Source: Micractinium sp. NFX-FRZ (taxonomy: Eukaryota > Chlorophyta > Trebouxiophyceae > Chlorellales > Chlorellaceae). From it: a stretch of 64,000 nucleotides of DNA. The stretch spans positions 186,001 through 250,000 of the forward strand of contig JAPTJF010000004.1 in assembly GCA_029339195.1 (NCBI GenBank). Reading direction: 5' to 3'. The notes below the pieces were generated by a model that made no database searches, had not been told where the DNA came from, and was given only the letters and a program-made list of their open reading frames with translations. Both the position numbers and the translations under genes were made by a program. Each line of letters starts with the position of its first letter. The first letter of the stretch is position 1. Below, piece by piece: positions 1 through 12,166 of the stretch.

Positions 1-767
1 TCTGTTTTTCCTTCCCCTTTTTTTGCCGCTAGCTGTTCGCCCCCCCGCTGTTCGACCGCCTCATGCTATTCGCTCTGCGCTGCCGCACCTGACAGGCTGT
101 AGGAGCCCTCCTTGCTACTCCGGAGACGCAACCCTGCACCCTCTACACACGTACGTGCACATGCCCCTGTCCCGCCCCCTCAAGCCGCACTTTACCACAC
201 CCCTCTTGCGGCACCGCAAGCAGCCAGACCCCTGCTCCCCCCGTGATGTCAACTGTCTTTGTATCCTCCTTGCTGCAACAATTTTGAGCGGTGCTCAAGG
301 GTTCACAGTCCAGTGCGCTCGGCGCATGTCAAGATTGGGGAATCTTGTGGACAATGAAACCAGCAGGGGGACAGAAGGGCGCGACATCGCGCTTGGAAAC
401 GGCTCGGGTGTGACGACTGCTCGCTCTCATCCAGCCTGGCATGGTTAACGTCCGTGCAACCGGCAGAAACGAAAGTTGCCTTGCTGGTGCCAGCAGCGCT
501 GCCAGGCTGGCGTTTTCGGCATCCTGCTCTTGAACAGTGCCACCCGAGCGTGCGCTGCATTCGCCATACCGGTCAGACTCACTCACTTGACACTTGAACA
601 TCCCTGCGCCTGGGGCTAGCGTGCAATTGCGGGATTTTAGCCCAAGATCCATTCGCACCAGCAGATGTCCTCAAACCTCCGGGCCTAGCCACCTCCCACT
701 CGTTTTGACCTGTACACTTTGAAATCGCTTCCTCAATTCCGTGCGCTGCGCCTTTCTAGTTCCAGGC
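1..767. other. Upstream intergenic region
   Basis: I found no credible coding region here. Short open frames exist on both strands but have no family motif, no splice-consistent continuation and low-complexity composition. The stretch probably holds the promoter and 5' UTR of the subtilisin gene that starts at 768, and perhaps the edge of a neighbour outside the window. Confidence 0.5.
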
Positions 768-3573
768 ATGCGCGCAAATCGCATCTCGCTGGGCTTGGCC
801 GTGGTGCTGCTGGCCAGTGCTTGCTGCGCCGCTCCCTCTGAAGACACCGACACGATCATCGTCAAGCTCTCGGACGACATGGCCGACGCGCGGTCCGACG
901 GCTTTTCAGTGACTGCCGCCGACGCTGCCGACGCCGAGCTGGGGCGGCCCATCGGCCGCCGCCTGCGCCGCCTGCGGCGCAACCCAGCAGAGTCTCTGGA
1001 CCAACAGCTGACGCGCGTGCGCGGCTTGAAAGGTGCGCCCTTGGGCAACGTCGTGGCATCTTTATCCACAAGGCACCGCCGCCCTGCCTGCCGCCTGCCT
1101 CCTCCAGCCGCCGCCGCTGCTGCCCTGGCAAGACGTGGCAAGACACCTTGCACCGCTGCCCACCCCCGCCCTCGCCCGCCTCCCCCACGCATGCATGCAG
1201 GCGTCGCCTACGCTGTGCCGGACACGCGAGTGTTCCCCGCTGCTGTGCGCCCCGACGACGCCGCCGTGCCGCAGCGGCAGCCCTCCTCTCGTACCGCCTT
1301 CCGCTACCAGTGGGGCGCCGTGCGCGTGGGCCTGCAGAGCGCATGGAAGATTGCAACTGGAGCCGAGACGAAGGAGGGAGCAGTTACCGTGTGTGTGATC
1401 GACTCTGGCGTCGACAGCAAGTGAGTGCAAGTGGGGCGGGGCGGGGCCTGGGTCCAGCCCAGCCCGCGGGTGTAGCAGCATAGCGCGGGCAGCATAGCAG
1501 GCGTTCAGAGCAGGCTCTGGACTTGACCCTGCTCGCCTTCCCACCCGCCACCTGCCTTGCACTGCTTTGTTTGACCAGCATATTCAGCAAACCCCGGCCG
1601 TCCTGTCCTAACCACGTCCTGCCCCGCCTGCCACCCCCTTGCAGGCACCCCGGCCTCGAGGCCAACCTTGCAGCCGGCGTGGGGCTGAATGCAGTGGATG
1701 GGGAGGATGAGCGGGACATGAGGGACCACCTGGGGCACGGGACCACCATGGCGGGCGTGATTGCGGCCTCTGGAGCGGAGGGCGGCGCCGTGGGCGTGAA
1801 CTGGAACAATGTGAGGCAGGGGCACGGGAGGCAGGGAGGAGGGAGGGAGGGAGCATGAGCTGGTGTGGCTCGGCAGGGGTAGCAGGGGCAGAGCAGCACG
1901 CAGGCAGCTGCTTTACAAGAGGCAGGGGCAGGGCCTGTGGCAGGGCATGGTCCGCGCAGCATGACCACAGCATTGCACATCAACCCCTCCACCCGCCATT
2001 TAACCCTGCACCTGGCGCTGCCCCCTCTCCTCCCCTCCTGCCCGCAGATCAACCTCCTCACCTGCAAGTTCATGTCGGCCGCTGGGTGGGGCAAGACCAG
2101 CGATGCGGTGCAGTGCATCGACTACTGCCTGGCCCAGGGCGCCGGCATCATCAGCGCCAGCTGGACCGTGGGCACAGAGGACAACCCGGCGCTGGACGAA
2201 GCAGGTCAGCAGCTGCCTGTCTCTTGGTCTCTCTGCCTTGCCTGCCTGCCTGCCTGCCTTTCGTGACCTGTGGGCTGTGCAGTGCGTGTGGCTGTGGGTT
2301 TGTGGCCCGCATCCCAAGCGCCAGCTGGGCTGTGTGCATACAGGACAGACCCCACGGTGGGTGAGTGGCTGCCGTGAGACACCCTGCGGCAGGGGTGCAG
2401 CGTACCGAAACAATCAGCCGCAAGGCTAAATCCGTGGATGGGCCCCCATTGCCTGACGACGCCTCCCTCTGCCCCCCGCCCCCTTCTCTCCCACGCTGCA
2501 GTCGGCCGCGCCGACGCCGCAGGCGCGCTGCTGGTGGTGGCTGCCGGCAACTTTGGCCACAACATGAAGTCCGTGCCGTACTACCCCCAAGTCTATTCCA
2601 AGCAGTATGCAAACGTGCTGGTGGTGGCGGCCACCGATGAGTACGATGAGCACGCTGTGTTTTCAAACTACGACCCCAAGACCGTCCACCTGTCGGCACC
2701 TGGCACCATGTGAGCGGCGGCGGGAGGGCGCGTGCTGGGGCGCGTTGCATTTCGGCTGTGTGCTGTGCTGTGCTGTGGTTGGGGGGGGGCGGAGGGAAGC
2801 AAGCATTGCCCTGCCACCTGCCGCTGCTTGCACCCCCCAGCCTCCCTCAATGCTCTGTCTTGCCAAGCCCAGCAATCGCCTCCTGGGCAGGCCCTCATAT
2901 GCCCCTGTCTTCCCCTGTCCTCGCACCCCCCCGCAGGATCTACACCACCGTCCCTGGCGGCGGCTACAACTTCACCTCTGGCACCTCCATCTCCACGCCC
3001 TTTGTCTCGGGAGCCGCGGCGCTGCTTCAAGCGGTTGCGCAGGTGGGCTGACTTGACTGGACGCGGGGTCTGCGTGGGGTGGCGGTGGGCCTGCTTGCGG
3101 GTCGGGAGAACTTGTGGAGGAGGGCAGGGATCTCAGGAAGGGGTGCTGCCCTTGCTCTGCTGGGAGGCATGCCAGGTGGCGACAGCTGGGCTCCATGCAA
3201 TGCAACCCAGTGCAGCGCCCCCGGCCTCGCCGCCTCATCACCCGAAGTCCGTCCCACACCTCCCTTGCCTCCCTCGCCACCCTCTGCAGGACAAGCTTGG
3301 CAAGACGCTGTCCGCTGCCGAGCTGAAGCAGCGGCTGATGGAGAGCGCAGAGGTGCTGCCGGCGCTCCGAGGGCGGACCGCCACTGGCGGCCGCCTGCGC
3401 GTGGACTGGGCGCTGCAGCTGCTGCTGGGCAAGGCCCTGGCGCCCCCCACGCCCTGCATCGCCCGCCCCAGTCGAAAGAAGAAGAAGTGCGGAGACGGTG
3501 GCGGCGGCGGCAAGCTGCCCGTGCGCCGGGCTGCACTGGAGACAGGGGCTGGCAAGGGGGCGGAGGGTGAGAC

Positions 3574-3615
<42 letters not shown>

Positions 3616-3793
3616 GGGGCGCCCCACTCGCAGTGCAGGGATGCAGCGCGAGTTTTTGCGGCAGCGGGTGCAGCAGCGGCAGCAGCGCGTGCAGCCTGCC
3701 CAGCCTGCGGTGGCGGCAGCAGCAGCAGGTGCCAAGGCCCCAGGCAGGAAGCCCAGCAGACGCCTGCAGTCTGCTGCCGTGCCCGTGTTCTAG
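768..3793 (+). CDS. Secreted subtilisin-like serine protease (peptidase S8), polyQ tail
   Basis: Seven-exon model: 768-1032, 1201-1420, 1645-1810, 2048-2204, 2502-2709, 2937-3042, 3290-3793. All junctions are GT-AG and phase-consistent, giving 541 aa. The ATG at 768 is followed by a signal peptide (NRISLGLAVVLLASACCAAP), so entry to the secretory pathway is inferred. The S8 catalytic triad is visible: Asp in VCVIDSGVD (about residue 157), His in GHGTTMAG, and Ser in GTSISTPFVSGAAALL. The oxyanion-hole Asn is in VVAAGNFG. The propeptide-like N-terminal region ends near the start of exon 2 (GVAYAVPDTRVF). The C-terminus leaves the protease fold and becomes basic, with a 12-glutamine run and a Lys/Arg-rich end. 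A diverged paralogue lies at 30577-34362. The substrate cannot be told from sequence. Confidence 0.9.
3578..3613 (+). repeat. CAG x12 trinucleotide run (polyQ)
   Basis: Twelve uninterrupted CAG codons in the last exon of the first subtilisin gene, encoding 12 glutamines in the non-catalytic tail. Confidence 0.95.
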
Positions 3794-4293
3794 TTCTGAG
3801 CTTCGCTAGGATGGTCTTTCCTTCTGTTGATTTGCTACTTCCATGCTCTGTTTGCCTCTCCTTGCCGCCACGCGCCTGCTTGGTTTCAAGTCTGCCAACA
3901 TTTCAGCCCGGTACTGGATCTCCTACATTTTCAAACTTATGCATGGCCAATAATATGTATATCGCGACAAGAGCTAAAACCACGACCGCACAATGAGCAC
4001 TTGCCATCCAAGCCTGGGTCGACGCCGCACACAACATGCTTGTGTGAAGCTGAGGGCAGGGGTTTGAGGATGTGCATCCCACAGACACCAAACGCTCCTG
4101 GACTGGTGTTAGAAGCAGATGGCAACGAAACAACTTCAAAAGGCCATCAAAACAACACCCTGTATTAATTTCCAACATCCCCTGCTGTGCCTGCTGCGCC
4201 TGCTGGCCTCTGCCACCGCACGAGGGGCACCGCGTTCCCCCAAACCTCAAATTCGCTGCATCGATTCTCCGCCCCCTCAGTCCTGTGTTCGAC
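3794..4293. other. Intergenic: subtilisin 3' side / ankyrin-gene 5' side
   Basis: No gene is seen. The last ~100 bases (from about 4195) match the sequence upstream of the inverted ankyrin paralogue (to about 41165), so part of this gap belongs to the duplicated unit. The rest probably holds the subtilisin 3' UTR. Confidence 0.55.
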
Positions 4294-6650
4294 ATGCTCA
4301 GCGCAATGAAGGTGGTGCTGTGTGGCGACGTGCAGGCCGTCGCCCTGGTGCAGCGTCTCGACACGTCCGGAGACTCCAAGCCCCCGCTCCCGTTGTTCCA
4401 CGCCATTGCTCTGGCCGACCTAGCTGCGGCGGTGCCATTGGCCCTGGCGGCCGGGGCCCCGCTGTCGGCGGCATCCCAAGTCGTGCGCCTGTCCTCGCCA
4501 CAGCAACGGCAGCAGCTGGCGCCCCTGGTGCACCTGCTGACGGACGAGCAAGTCACGGCGCTGATGCACCCCCTCGGCACCTGCAGCCTGTCCCTGGCTG
4601 CAGCCCTGGGCCACAACCGCACGCTGGCAGCGCTGCTGGCAGCCGGCGCCGACCCCAACCCGCACAACGCGTGCGGCCGCCCGGTGTGGCACCCTCTGGT
4701 GGCAGCCGCGCTGTCGGCCGACGGCGCCGGCTGGGGCGGCAGCGCCGAGCAGCAGGCGGGGAAGGAGGCGGCTGCAGTGGAGATGTGTCGGCTGCTGCTG
4801 GCCGCTGGTGCCGACATCAGTGCCGCCCTCACCGCCTGCCCGCCCACCTCCCTCTGGCACGACCCGCCCCACCGCTGGCTGCTGGGCCTCACCAGCCCGC
4901 CCCTCGAGCGCCTTCTGCTGGCCTCGCTGCTGCAGCGCTCGCAGCAGCACGGCTGGCGCCCCACCTTTGCACTGGCAAGCACACTGGTGCTGCTGGCGGC
5001 TCAGGCAGACGACGGCCCAGCGTTTGCCCACTTTGCTGGCCTCCTGCCCCCCGGCCGCCTCCCAGCCGAGTATCGAGCGCTTGCAGGGGAGGCGGCGGCA
5101 ACGGCGTGCCGCAGCACACAGCAAGGCGCTGTGCTGCGTGCCATGGTGCAGCTGTCGGCAGGCGCCCAGGTGGCGACAGCTGGCACGGCAGCGGCGGTGG
5201 AGCCAGGGGCGGCGGCGGCAGAGGAGGAGCCGGAAGACGCAGCGGCGGCAGGGCAGGAGGCAGGCACACCGGACGCCAGCCTTCTGGCTCCACACCTCGC
5301 CAGGAGGCTAGCAGCCAGGCTGGAGGGGGCGGCAGCAGAGGTGCAGCTGCCTCTGATGGCGGCGCTGCTGGAGGCCGGTGTGCCGGTCACGCCAGCGGTG
5401 GTGCGGGCGGCTGTGGCCGGCGGCTGCCCCGATGCACTGTCGCGGGTGCTGCGGTTTGGGGCACCGCCAGCGGAGCCCTTGCGCCCAGGCACCGTGCTGG
5501 TCGTGCCACGCGCCAGCGACGCCGATGATGTGGATGATGAAGCGACTCACGGGCGGGCACAGCAGCCCTACACCTGCCCGCTGCACACGCTGCTGCTGGC
5601 CCACGCGCGGCAGGTGAGCCGTCTTTGCAGGGCCTACGCTGTGCGGAGCTGGCTGGCGCTGTCGCCTCCTTTGTTTCTGCTAACGTCAGCAACGTGCACT
5701 GTTGCTGTCAGCCAAGCGCCATGCGCCGTGCAGGCACTCCCACCCCGCCTCTCTCCCTCACACACCTCTTCCTCCTTGCTTTACAGTGAGCGCCCCACGC
5801 TTCCTCCCTCCTTCTGCCCCTGTCTTGCGCCTGCAGGGCCACGACCCGATGCACCCTCAGAGCCTGGCAATGGCAGAGGCCCTGGCGGCTGCAGGCTACC
5901 GGCCAACCGTGTACAGCAGCGTGGTGGTGCGACAGGTGGAGGCGGGGGGAGAGGAGCGGGCACGGCGCGTGCCCGCCTTTGACCCAGCACTGCAGGACCC
6001 CCGCCTGTCAGTGGCAGGCAGCGGCAGGTGCGGGGTGCGCCACGTGCTTCAGGTTGCTGGCATACTTTGCATGGCATCACGCGTGGGGACAGCCTGCTGC
6101 TGCTGCTGCCGCTGCTGCGGCGGCTGCTGTTCAGCGGTTGCCAGCTTGACTGCTTCGGCCCACAACCTCCACGCTCAAGCATCCCACCACACCTGTCTGC
6201 TTCCGGAAACCTTGTTGCCTGCCGCAGTTGATGCTGCTCCATGCAACCACCTCCCATGTGCCCCACACACCCAAGCACACCTGTCTGCTGCTCCTCATTC
6301 ACACAAACGCCTTGCGTCCCCCCCGCCCTCCACCACTCGCCAAAGCAGGTACCTCTGGCTGGCAGCCACCCAGACGGCCTGGTCGCATACGGCTCACCGT
6401 CGCTTCCCGCCCGCCGTGCAGCAAGCAGCACGCACACTGCTGCTGGCGGCGCACCGCGGCAACTCCAGCGGAGGCGGCGGCATCAGCTGCGGCTCCCCCC
6501 GCAAGCGCGCCACGCTGTGTGCGCTGGGTCAGCTGCCGGGTCACGTGCTGGATGACATACTGCAGCTGGCAGCCTACCCTCTGTCGGCCTGGGCGCAGGC
6601 ACCCTGGGAGGCCGCCGGCGACTGGCTGGCAGGGTGAACAGAGCGCGGCG
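4195..6650 (+). repeat. Segmental duplication, copy 1 (ankyrin gene unit)
   Basis: This stretch matches 38670-41165 in inverted orientation. The match covers the ankyrin gene's exons, both introns (for example the same sentence-like run upstream of exon 2 around 5690-5750) and about 100 bp of 5' flank. Copies differ by scattered substitutions and small indels in coding sequence and by repeat length in intron 2. Confidence 0.85.
4294..6637 (+). CDS. Ankyrin-repeat protein with F-box-like C-terminus (copy 1)
   Basis: Three exons (4294-5613, 5837-6027, 6349-6637) give 599 aa. The ATG at 4294 (MLSAMKVVLCGDVQAVALV) was chosen because the paralogue at 38687-41082 starts at the same residue; the frame is open further upstream but conservation drops. 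Ankyrin-like helices recur: LSLAAALGHNRTLAALLAAG followed by ADPNPHN (about residue 100), VEMCRLLLAAGADI (about 165), LLEAGVPVTPAVVRAAVAGG (about 355) and PLHTLLLAHARQ (about 430). These repeats mediate protein binding; no enzyme motif is seen. The last 60 residues contain LCALGQLPGHVLDDILQLAA, which resembles an F-box or SOCS-type helix pair, so a ubiquitin-ligase adaptor role is possible but is inference. No signal peptide is visible. Confidence 0.85.
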
Positions 6651-7088
6651 CCGATCAGGAGGCACAGGCGACGGCGGTGGTGGTGGCGGCCAGCTAAGCC
6701 CAGCATGGGCCCTTACGTCTTCTGTTCTCGGCTCTGTTGAGGTCACGCCGTCAATGCATTTCTAATATCAAATACGCATGTATTCAGCCTAGCCCTTCTG
6801 TTGAAGCAATTGCTGGCGCAACGCGCGGGCGCCTTGTTGCCAACTTGGCCTCGCTTCCTCTTCCCATCCAATTTCGTGCAATCTTTGCAGTTACTGAAGG
6901 TGCCATGGTAATACAGAGGTTGAATACAGGGATTCGGCGGACGGGGTGCGGGACGAGAGAGAAAGCTGGCAGTGCAAGCAGGCTGGTGCGCTGTGACTGG
7001 CGCCGCCACCTGGGCCCCGTGTCATCAACGTCATTTGTCTACCCAGGTTGCCAAAACGCCCTGTGTTGGCCCATGCCGCAACAGGGAC
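6638..7088. other. Convergent intergenic region
   Basis: This holds the 3' flanks of the ankyrin gene (+) and CWC15 (-). No open frame with family features and no repeat were noticed. Confidence 0.5.
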
Positions 7089-9228
7089 TCAGCGCACATA
7101 CCTCTCCAAGAACCTGTGGAGAAGGGGGCCATGGCAGTCAGCGTGAGCTAGATCAGGGGAAGGCTGCACTGCGTGCGCGAGGTGCATCACCTGTGCCACT
7201 GCGGCACAATGCCACACCCTTCCGGCTCACCGCTTGTGGAAGTCGTTGTGGATGGTGCACCACGGCAGAATGCAACACGTGAACAATGCAACGCAATGCC
7301 ACACCCTTCCGGCTCACCGCTTGTGGAAGTCGTTGCGGATTGTGTCGTTGATGAACCGCTTCTGTGCCTTGGGCTCGCCCCGCGTCTGGTTGCGGAACAC
7401 CACATCGTCGTCCCACCGCCGCTTGAGCGCAAACGAGGGGTCTGCGGGTGGGCGTGGGGAGGGTGTGGCCGGCCGAAGGGTGGGCGGGTGGGCGCAGCAG
7501 CGGCGGTGAGCAATGCCGGCGAGTGGCGGGTGTGCGCGGCAGCGGCGGTTACGAATGCCGGCGAGGGTGGAGGAAAAGGGGAGCCGGGGAGACGAGCGCT
7601 CTACCAGTGGTCGAGTGGCGCAGCCCCCTCTGCCCAGCATCCATCCATCCATCACGCAACCCAAGCAGACCTCACAGCGGTACTGTCCGCCCCACTTCAA
7701 GCCCCCCCTGCAGAATGAGCCATTGAATGCCCCCCCTGCCTGCCTCTCCAGCTCACCCTGCGCCGCCAGCTTCTCCTGCAGCAGCGGGTTGCCCCGCACC
7801 AGCTCCGCCTGCTGCTCCTTCTCTGCTGCCGTCGCCGCCTCTGCCGCCTTGCGCGCCGCCTCCTCCGCCCGCTCCTGCTTGATCCGGTCCAGCTCAGCCA
7901 GCAGCTCAGCCTCGTCGTCGTCCTGCGGTGGGTGCATTGTTACATCAATCTTGTGCGAAGAGTGACAGATGTGCAAGGAAACATGTGTTGGCGGCCCGCA
8001 GCTGCGATGGGGCCCGCTCCTGCTTTGGACACGCGCCAGCTCAGCCGGCACCCCAGCATTAACATCAGTCGGTCTTCTCAAACCCGCGAGCCCTGCCACT
8101 GAACCCAGCCGGCGCGCCTCCCACCTCCACCCCACTCACCCAAACCTCCACCACCCAACCGCTGCCAACCGCAGTGTGTGTCCATCCGCACCCGCACCTG
8201 CACGCTGCCCTCCCAGCACCCACCTCGACAAAAGCAACCGCTCACCTCGTCGTCGCTGCTGTCGTCGCTGTCGTCAGCATCGTCCTCATCATCTGCATCG
8301 GCCGCCTTGGGCACCAGCGTGCGCTGCTGCACCCCACCGCCGCCGCCTCCCGGGGCGCCCGCTGTCTCTAGTAGTCGCAGGTCCTCCTCGCGCTCCTCTG
8401 CAGGAGGGAGGAGCCACTTGTGGTGAGGCAGCGGGTGGTGGGCAGGATGCGGAACCGGCAGGGTGGCGGAGCGACGCGGGCTGGAGCCCCGGTGGCAGCT
8501 GGAGACCCGGTGGCAGCGGTACCTGCAGCGGTACCTGCTGGGCTGCACGCTGCACGGCGAAGCAGAAGAGGTTGCCTCCATGCCCACCACCACGCCCACC
8601 ACCACAATTACGCCTTCCTGCCGGCTGGCTACTGGCCCAGAGCACCGCGCACCTCCCTGCACGCTGCCCCTCCAGCCACCCGCCCGCCCCGCCCCTCCCA
8701 GCTACGCACCCTCAAAGTTGTGGCTCTTGGTCTTGAGGTAGTGCTTGCGCTCCTTCTCCTCCAGCTTGCTCCGCAGGTCCCCCGCCGCAAGATCTTCTGC
8801 AGTGTTCTGCCCCGGCTGCCTGCACAGCGAGGGCGGGCACGCAGTGAGCGGTCGGATGGGGCGGCAAGTGGCGGCGGCGGCAGGCAGCAGGGTGGTGAAG
8901 CCGACTGGGGACTGCTTGCCCGCTCCGACTGCCGTCGACGGGTCCCCACCCTCCAACGCACCGAAATTTAAGCTTTGTCTGCGCGGCCACGTCCAGCTTG
9001 GACTGCATCCGGCTGGGAGCGTAAATACGCATCCCGCCCTGCTCCTCGTGGCCCTGCAGAATCCCAGATGACAGTGGTACATGTTTGCGGGGTGCAGCGG
9101 GCCCGAAGCGACGCAGGGCGAGGAGGAGACTCCCGCAGCGGCGCGAGGGGGCTTCCGGGGCAGCGTGCAGACACCCAGAGGGCTCCCACCTTAGCGGGCG
9201 CCCATGTGGGGCGATGGGCGGTCGTCAT
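7089..9228 (-). CDS. CWC15: Spliceosome-associated protein CWC15 homologue
   Basis: Seven exons in gene order: 9228-9190, 9053-8962, 8819-8710, 8397-8246, 7922-7757, 7441-7318, 7113-7089. All are GT-AG with matching phase. Family hallmarks appear in order: the N-terminus [13 protein letters not shown], then [28 protein letters not shown], a charged Asp/Glu-rich stretch after [10 protein letters not shown], the coiled coil [20 protein letters not shown], and the near-universal C-terminus [14 protein letters not shown] ... [23 protein letters not shown]15 is a component of the Prp19/NTC-containing catalytic spliceosome in the nucleus. The last exon is only 25 nt and completes the conserved ending; without it the frame would stop right after HKR. 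A duplicate of the exon-6 end lies in the last intron. The start codon overlaps that of the opposite-strand gene. Confidence 0.95.
7208..7338. repeat. Direct duplication of the CWC15 exon-6 end plus 5' splice site
   Basis: About 40 bp is present twice, 87 bp apart (7208-7248 and 7295-7335). On the gene strand each copy holds the last exon codons and the donor GTGAGCCGG. The copy at 7295-7335 is continuous with the CWC15 frame; the other lies in the last intron. Confidence 0.9.
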
Positions 9229-12166
9229 GGCGGGCCCGACTAGCTGCTCTTGCTCGGAACCCCCGCTTCAGAACTTTACGGGACTCGGGACCACGATCTT
9301 CCTAGGTGCACAGCGGTATGGCAGCAAGCTGTGCGGAAAAGGGGCTGAAACCTTGCGGGACGGGTATGCTGTGCTGGCGGGGCCGCCACAGCGCGGCGCT
9401 GCGCTGCGCCTGCCGCGCCGCTGGCTGCCCCTCTCCAACTACTGGCGCTCAACCGCCGCACCACTCAGTTCCCACATCCCCCACCGTCGTTGGCCCTCCC
9501 CATGGCCTCCTGCACATCCCCTGCAGTGGCGGAGCACCATCCTGCCTTCAGCTATGTGCAGGCGCTGTATCGGTGCAGAGAGCTGGGGGCGGCGGTGGCG
9601 CGGTTTGGGACCGCTGGACTGCTGTACACCGTGAAGCGCAGCCTGGCGGCAGGTGGGGGCAGCCTCGAGCAGCCGGCAGGATGTTAACACTCTTGCACGA
9701 GCAGCATGGGGAGGTCCTGTGCAGGCCTGGCTCCAATCCATGCCCGTTCAGCACATGTTGCGAGCCCTGGAACCCGGCGAGCAGAGCGCGAGGAGCACTG
9801 GAGGGCCAGCAGAAGGCGCTGCAGCGCCGCTGGCAAAGCCCAACCAATGAACCCGCCTCGCCTACACGCTTGCAGGTGTTCCAAACACACTAGGCAGCAC
9901 AGACGAGCATACGAGCAGCGATGTGAGCCACGGAGCTGCAGCGGTCGCCAAGCTGGTGCTCAAGGTGGGCGCTAACAACGCCGGCCGGCCGGCATTATGC
10001 CTCTTGGAACGGTGCCCCTCACGTAGCGGGATGTTTGCATTGTCAAAGGATTCAAAGCCGCTGCGCGAACGTGGACCGCTGTGCACCCCGCTGGCGCTCA
10101 CCCGCCGCCCGCCGGCGCCCTGCCCGCGCACGTCCCCTCGCCTCCCCGCAGGAGACGGACATTGCCGAGCACTCCTTCACCTGCCCGCCCACCGAGGAGG
10201 GGGTGGAGGTGCTGCAGCAGCTGCAGGCAGCAGTGTTTGGGCCCAGCAGCCTGCACCGCAGCTTCCCAGACTGTGTGTTCCTGGCGTCGCTTGCCCAGGT
10301 GGGTGCAGGGGGCACATGCGTGTCAGGTTATTGGTAGTGGCCTCACCAGCCACTGCACGCATCTTTCCATGCCATCCTGCCTGCAATCAACAAGCGGCTG
10401 CGTCTCTCCTGCTTGGCCCAACACCTGCCGGCACCGCCCACCCACCCCAAACCGGCATGCTCAAACTGGGACGCATTAACCTAGGTGCCACGCCCCCGCC
10501 TGCCCCTCCCCCGCAGGCTGCCCAGGCTGCGGAGCTGGTGACCGCTGCCCTCCTGCAGGTGCTGGCCCCCTCCAACTGCCTCTCCCTCTTCAATGTGGCC
10601 GCCGCCTGCGGATGCGCGCCGCTGCGCCGCAAGGCGCACGCCCTCGCCCTGCGCGCCTTCCCCACGGCGTCCCAGCAGGACGTGAACGGGCTGCTGGGCA
10701 TGGAGGAGCCCCACCTGCTGCGCCTGCTGTGCAGCGACCGCCTGCAGGTGTGCGGGGGCGGCAGCGGTGGCGTGGTGTGTGGGTGGCAATGCCGGTTGGT
10801 GCAGGTGTTGCGGCCCGCCAGCAGCGGCTGGGACCTGATTTGCTGCATTCACACATGCGGTCACGCCAGCGCGGCCATCCGCTGCATGCGCACCGTGCCC
10901 ATGCCCTCTCCGTACCCTGCTCATCAGCTGTGCTCATCATTCACTCAACCCACTGCCCGCAGGTTGCCAGCGAGCTGGACGTGTTCCGTGCGCTGGCGGC
11001 CTGGACCGAGCGCGACGCGGCGGCGCGGCAGCCGGCGCTGGCGCCGCGCCTTGCGCGCTGCGTGCGGCTCACCAGCATCTCGCTGCCCGACCTGTACACC
11101 CTGGGGGACCACCCACTGGTGAGGCAGCCTTCGACAGCACACACTCCCTGCTGCACAGAGCGGCGGGCGGGTGGTGGGCTGCGGCGGCGCACTGCTGGCG
11201 TGCCGGCACCTGTGCCTGGTGCACGGGCGGTCAAGCAAGCGTGCGTGGCCAGCTCAGCTGGCTCAAGTGTGCTGTGCCTTCAAGCTCACTGCCTGCCGTC
11301 TGGGGTGCCCTCTCTTGTCTCTACGCTTGCAGGTGGCCTCGGACCGCCCCGCCAGCCAGCTTCTGGCCCAGACTGTGATCCACTTGATGATGGGGGTGCC
11401 TCTGGACACACCCCTGGGGCACCCCACCATCACACGCCGGCGGCACTGCTTCCGTGCCGACGGCAGCACCAGCAGCGCCCCAGCGGCAGCCGAGGAGGCA
11501 GCAGCCGAGGAGCGGGAGTGCGGCGTGGAGGGGCATGCAGGCGCGCATGCCTCGCTGTTTGAGGCCGCTGTGTGTGCCTTTGCCCAGCGGCGTCAGTTAC
11601 GCACCGGTGCGGCGGCGCCTGCGGCAGACGAGGTGGCGGCGGCAAGCATGCGGCTCCTGTCTGTCAGCGACTGCGAGGGCGGCAGCCCCCAGCCGGCACA
11701 ACCCAACAACCAGGACAGCTTGGTGCGCACCGCTCCCGGCTCGCCGCTGCCAGCAGAGGCGCCCACACCCACCGCTGCTGCCGCCTCCGCCGCGGCAGGC
11801 GCGCCCGCGGTACAGCCCACGGCGCGTGTGCGCCACCTGGGCATTGGCAAGCGTGTGGGCAGCCGACGCACGCTGTTTGACATGGGCGGCGGCGGCAGCG
11901 ACGGTGGCGAGCGGTCCGGCAGCAGCTCTGCTGCTGCTGCTGACGGCGACAAGCTGCAGCCCGCCGCAGCCGCGCCAGCGCCGGCGCCCGCAGCTGCAGC
12001 CAAGCAGCACAATGGCAGCCGCCTGGTGGGCGGAGTGGCGTTGGAGATGGTCATGTCTCCAAATCACGCCAGCATCCGTGCGCTGGCGCAGCAGGCCGCT
12101 GCCACCGCGCAGGCGCTGCAGCACCCAGCTGGCTGGGAGAGCCGCAAGCGCCTGCGCTTCGAGTGA
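9227..12166 (+). CDS. BTB/BACK-like domain protein
   Basis: Seven-exon model: 9227-9305, 9527-9652, 9876-9964, 10152-10298, 10517-10747, 10963-11118, 11333-12166; 553 aa, all phases consistent. Exons 5-6 look like the end of a BTB fold followed by a BACK domain: LLQVLAPSNCLSLFNVAAAC, APLRRKAHALALRAFP, then LDVFRALAAWTERDAAARQP. BTB-BACK proteins commonly act as substrate adaptors of cullin-3 ubiquitin ligases; that role is inferred here. The BTB core itself is weakly recognisable, and no kelch repeats follow. The final ~230 residues are Ala/Ser/Gly-rich and end in RKRLRFE. Exon 1 is the least certain part, because its ATG overlaps the CWC15 start codon. The true start could be elsewhere. Confidence 0.7.
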
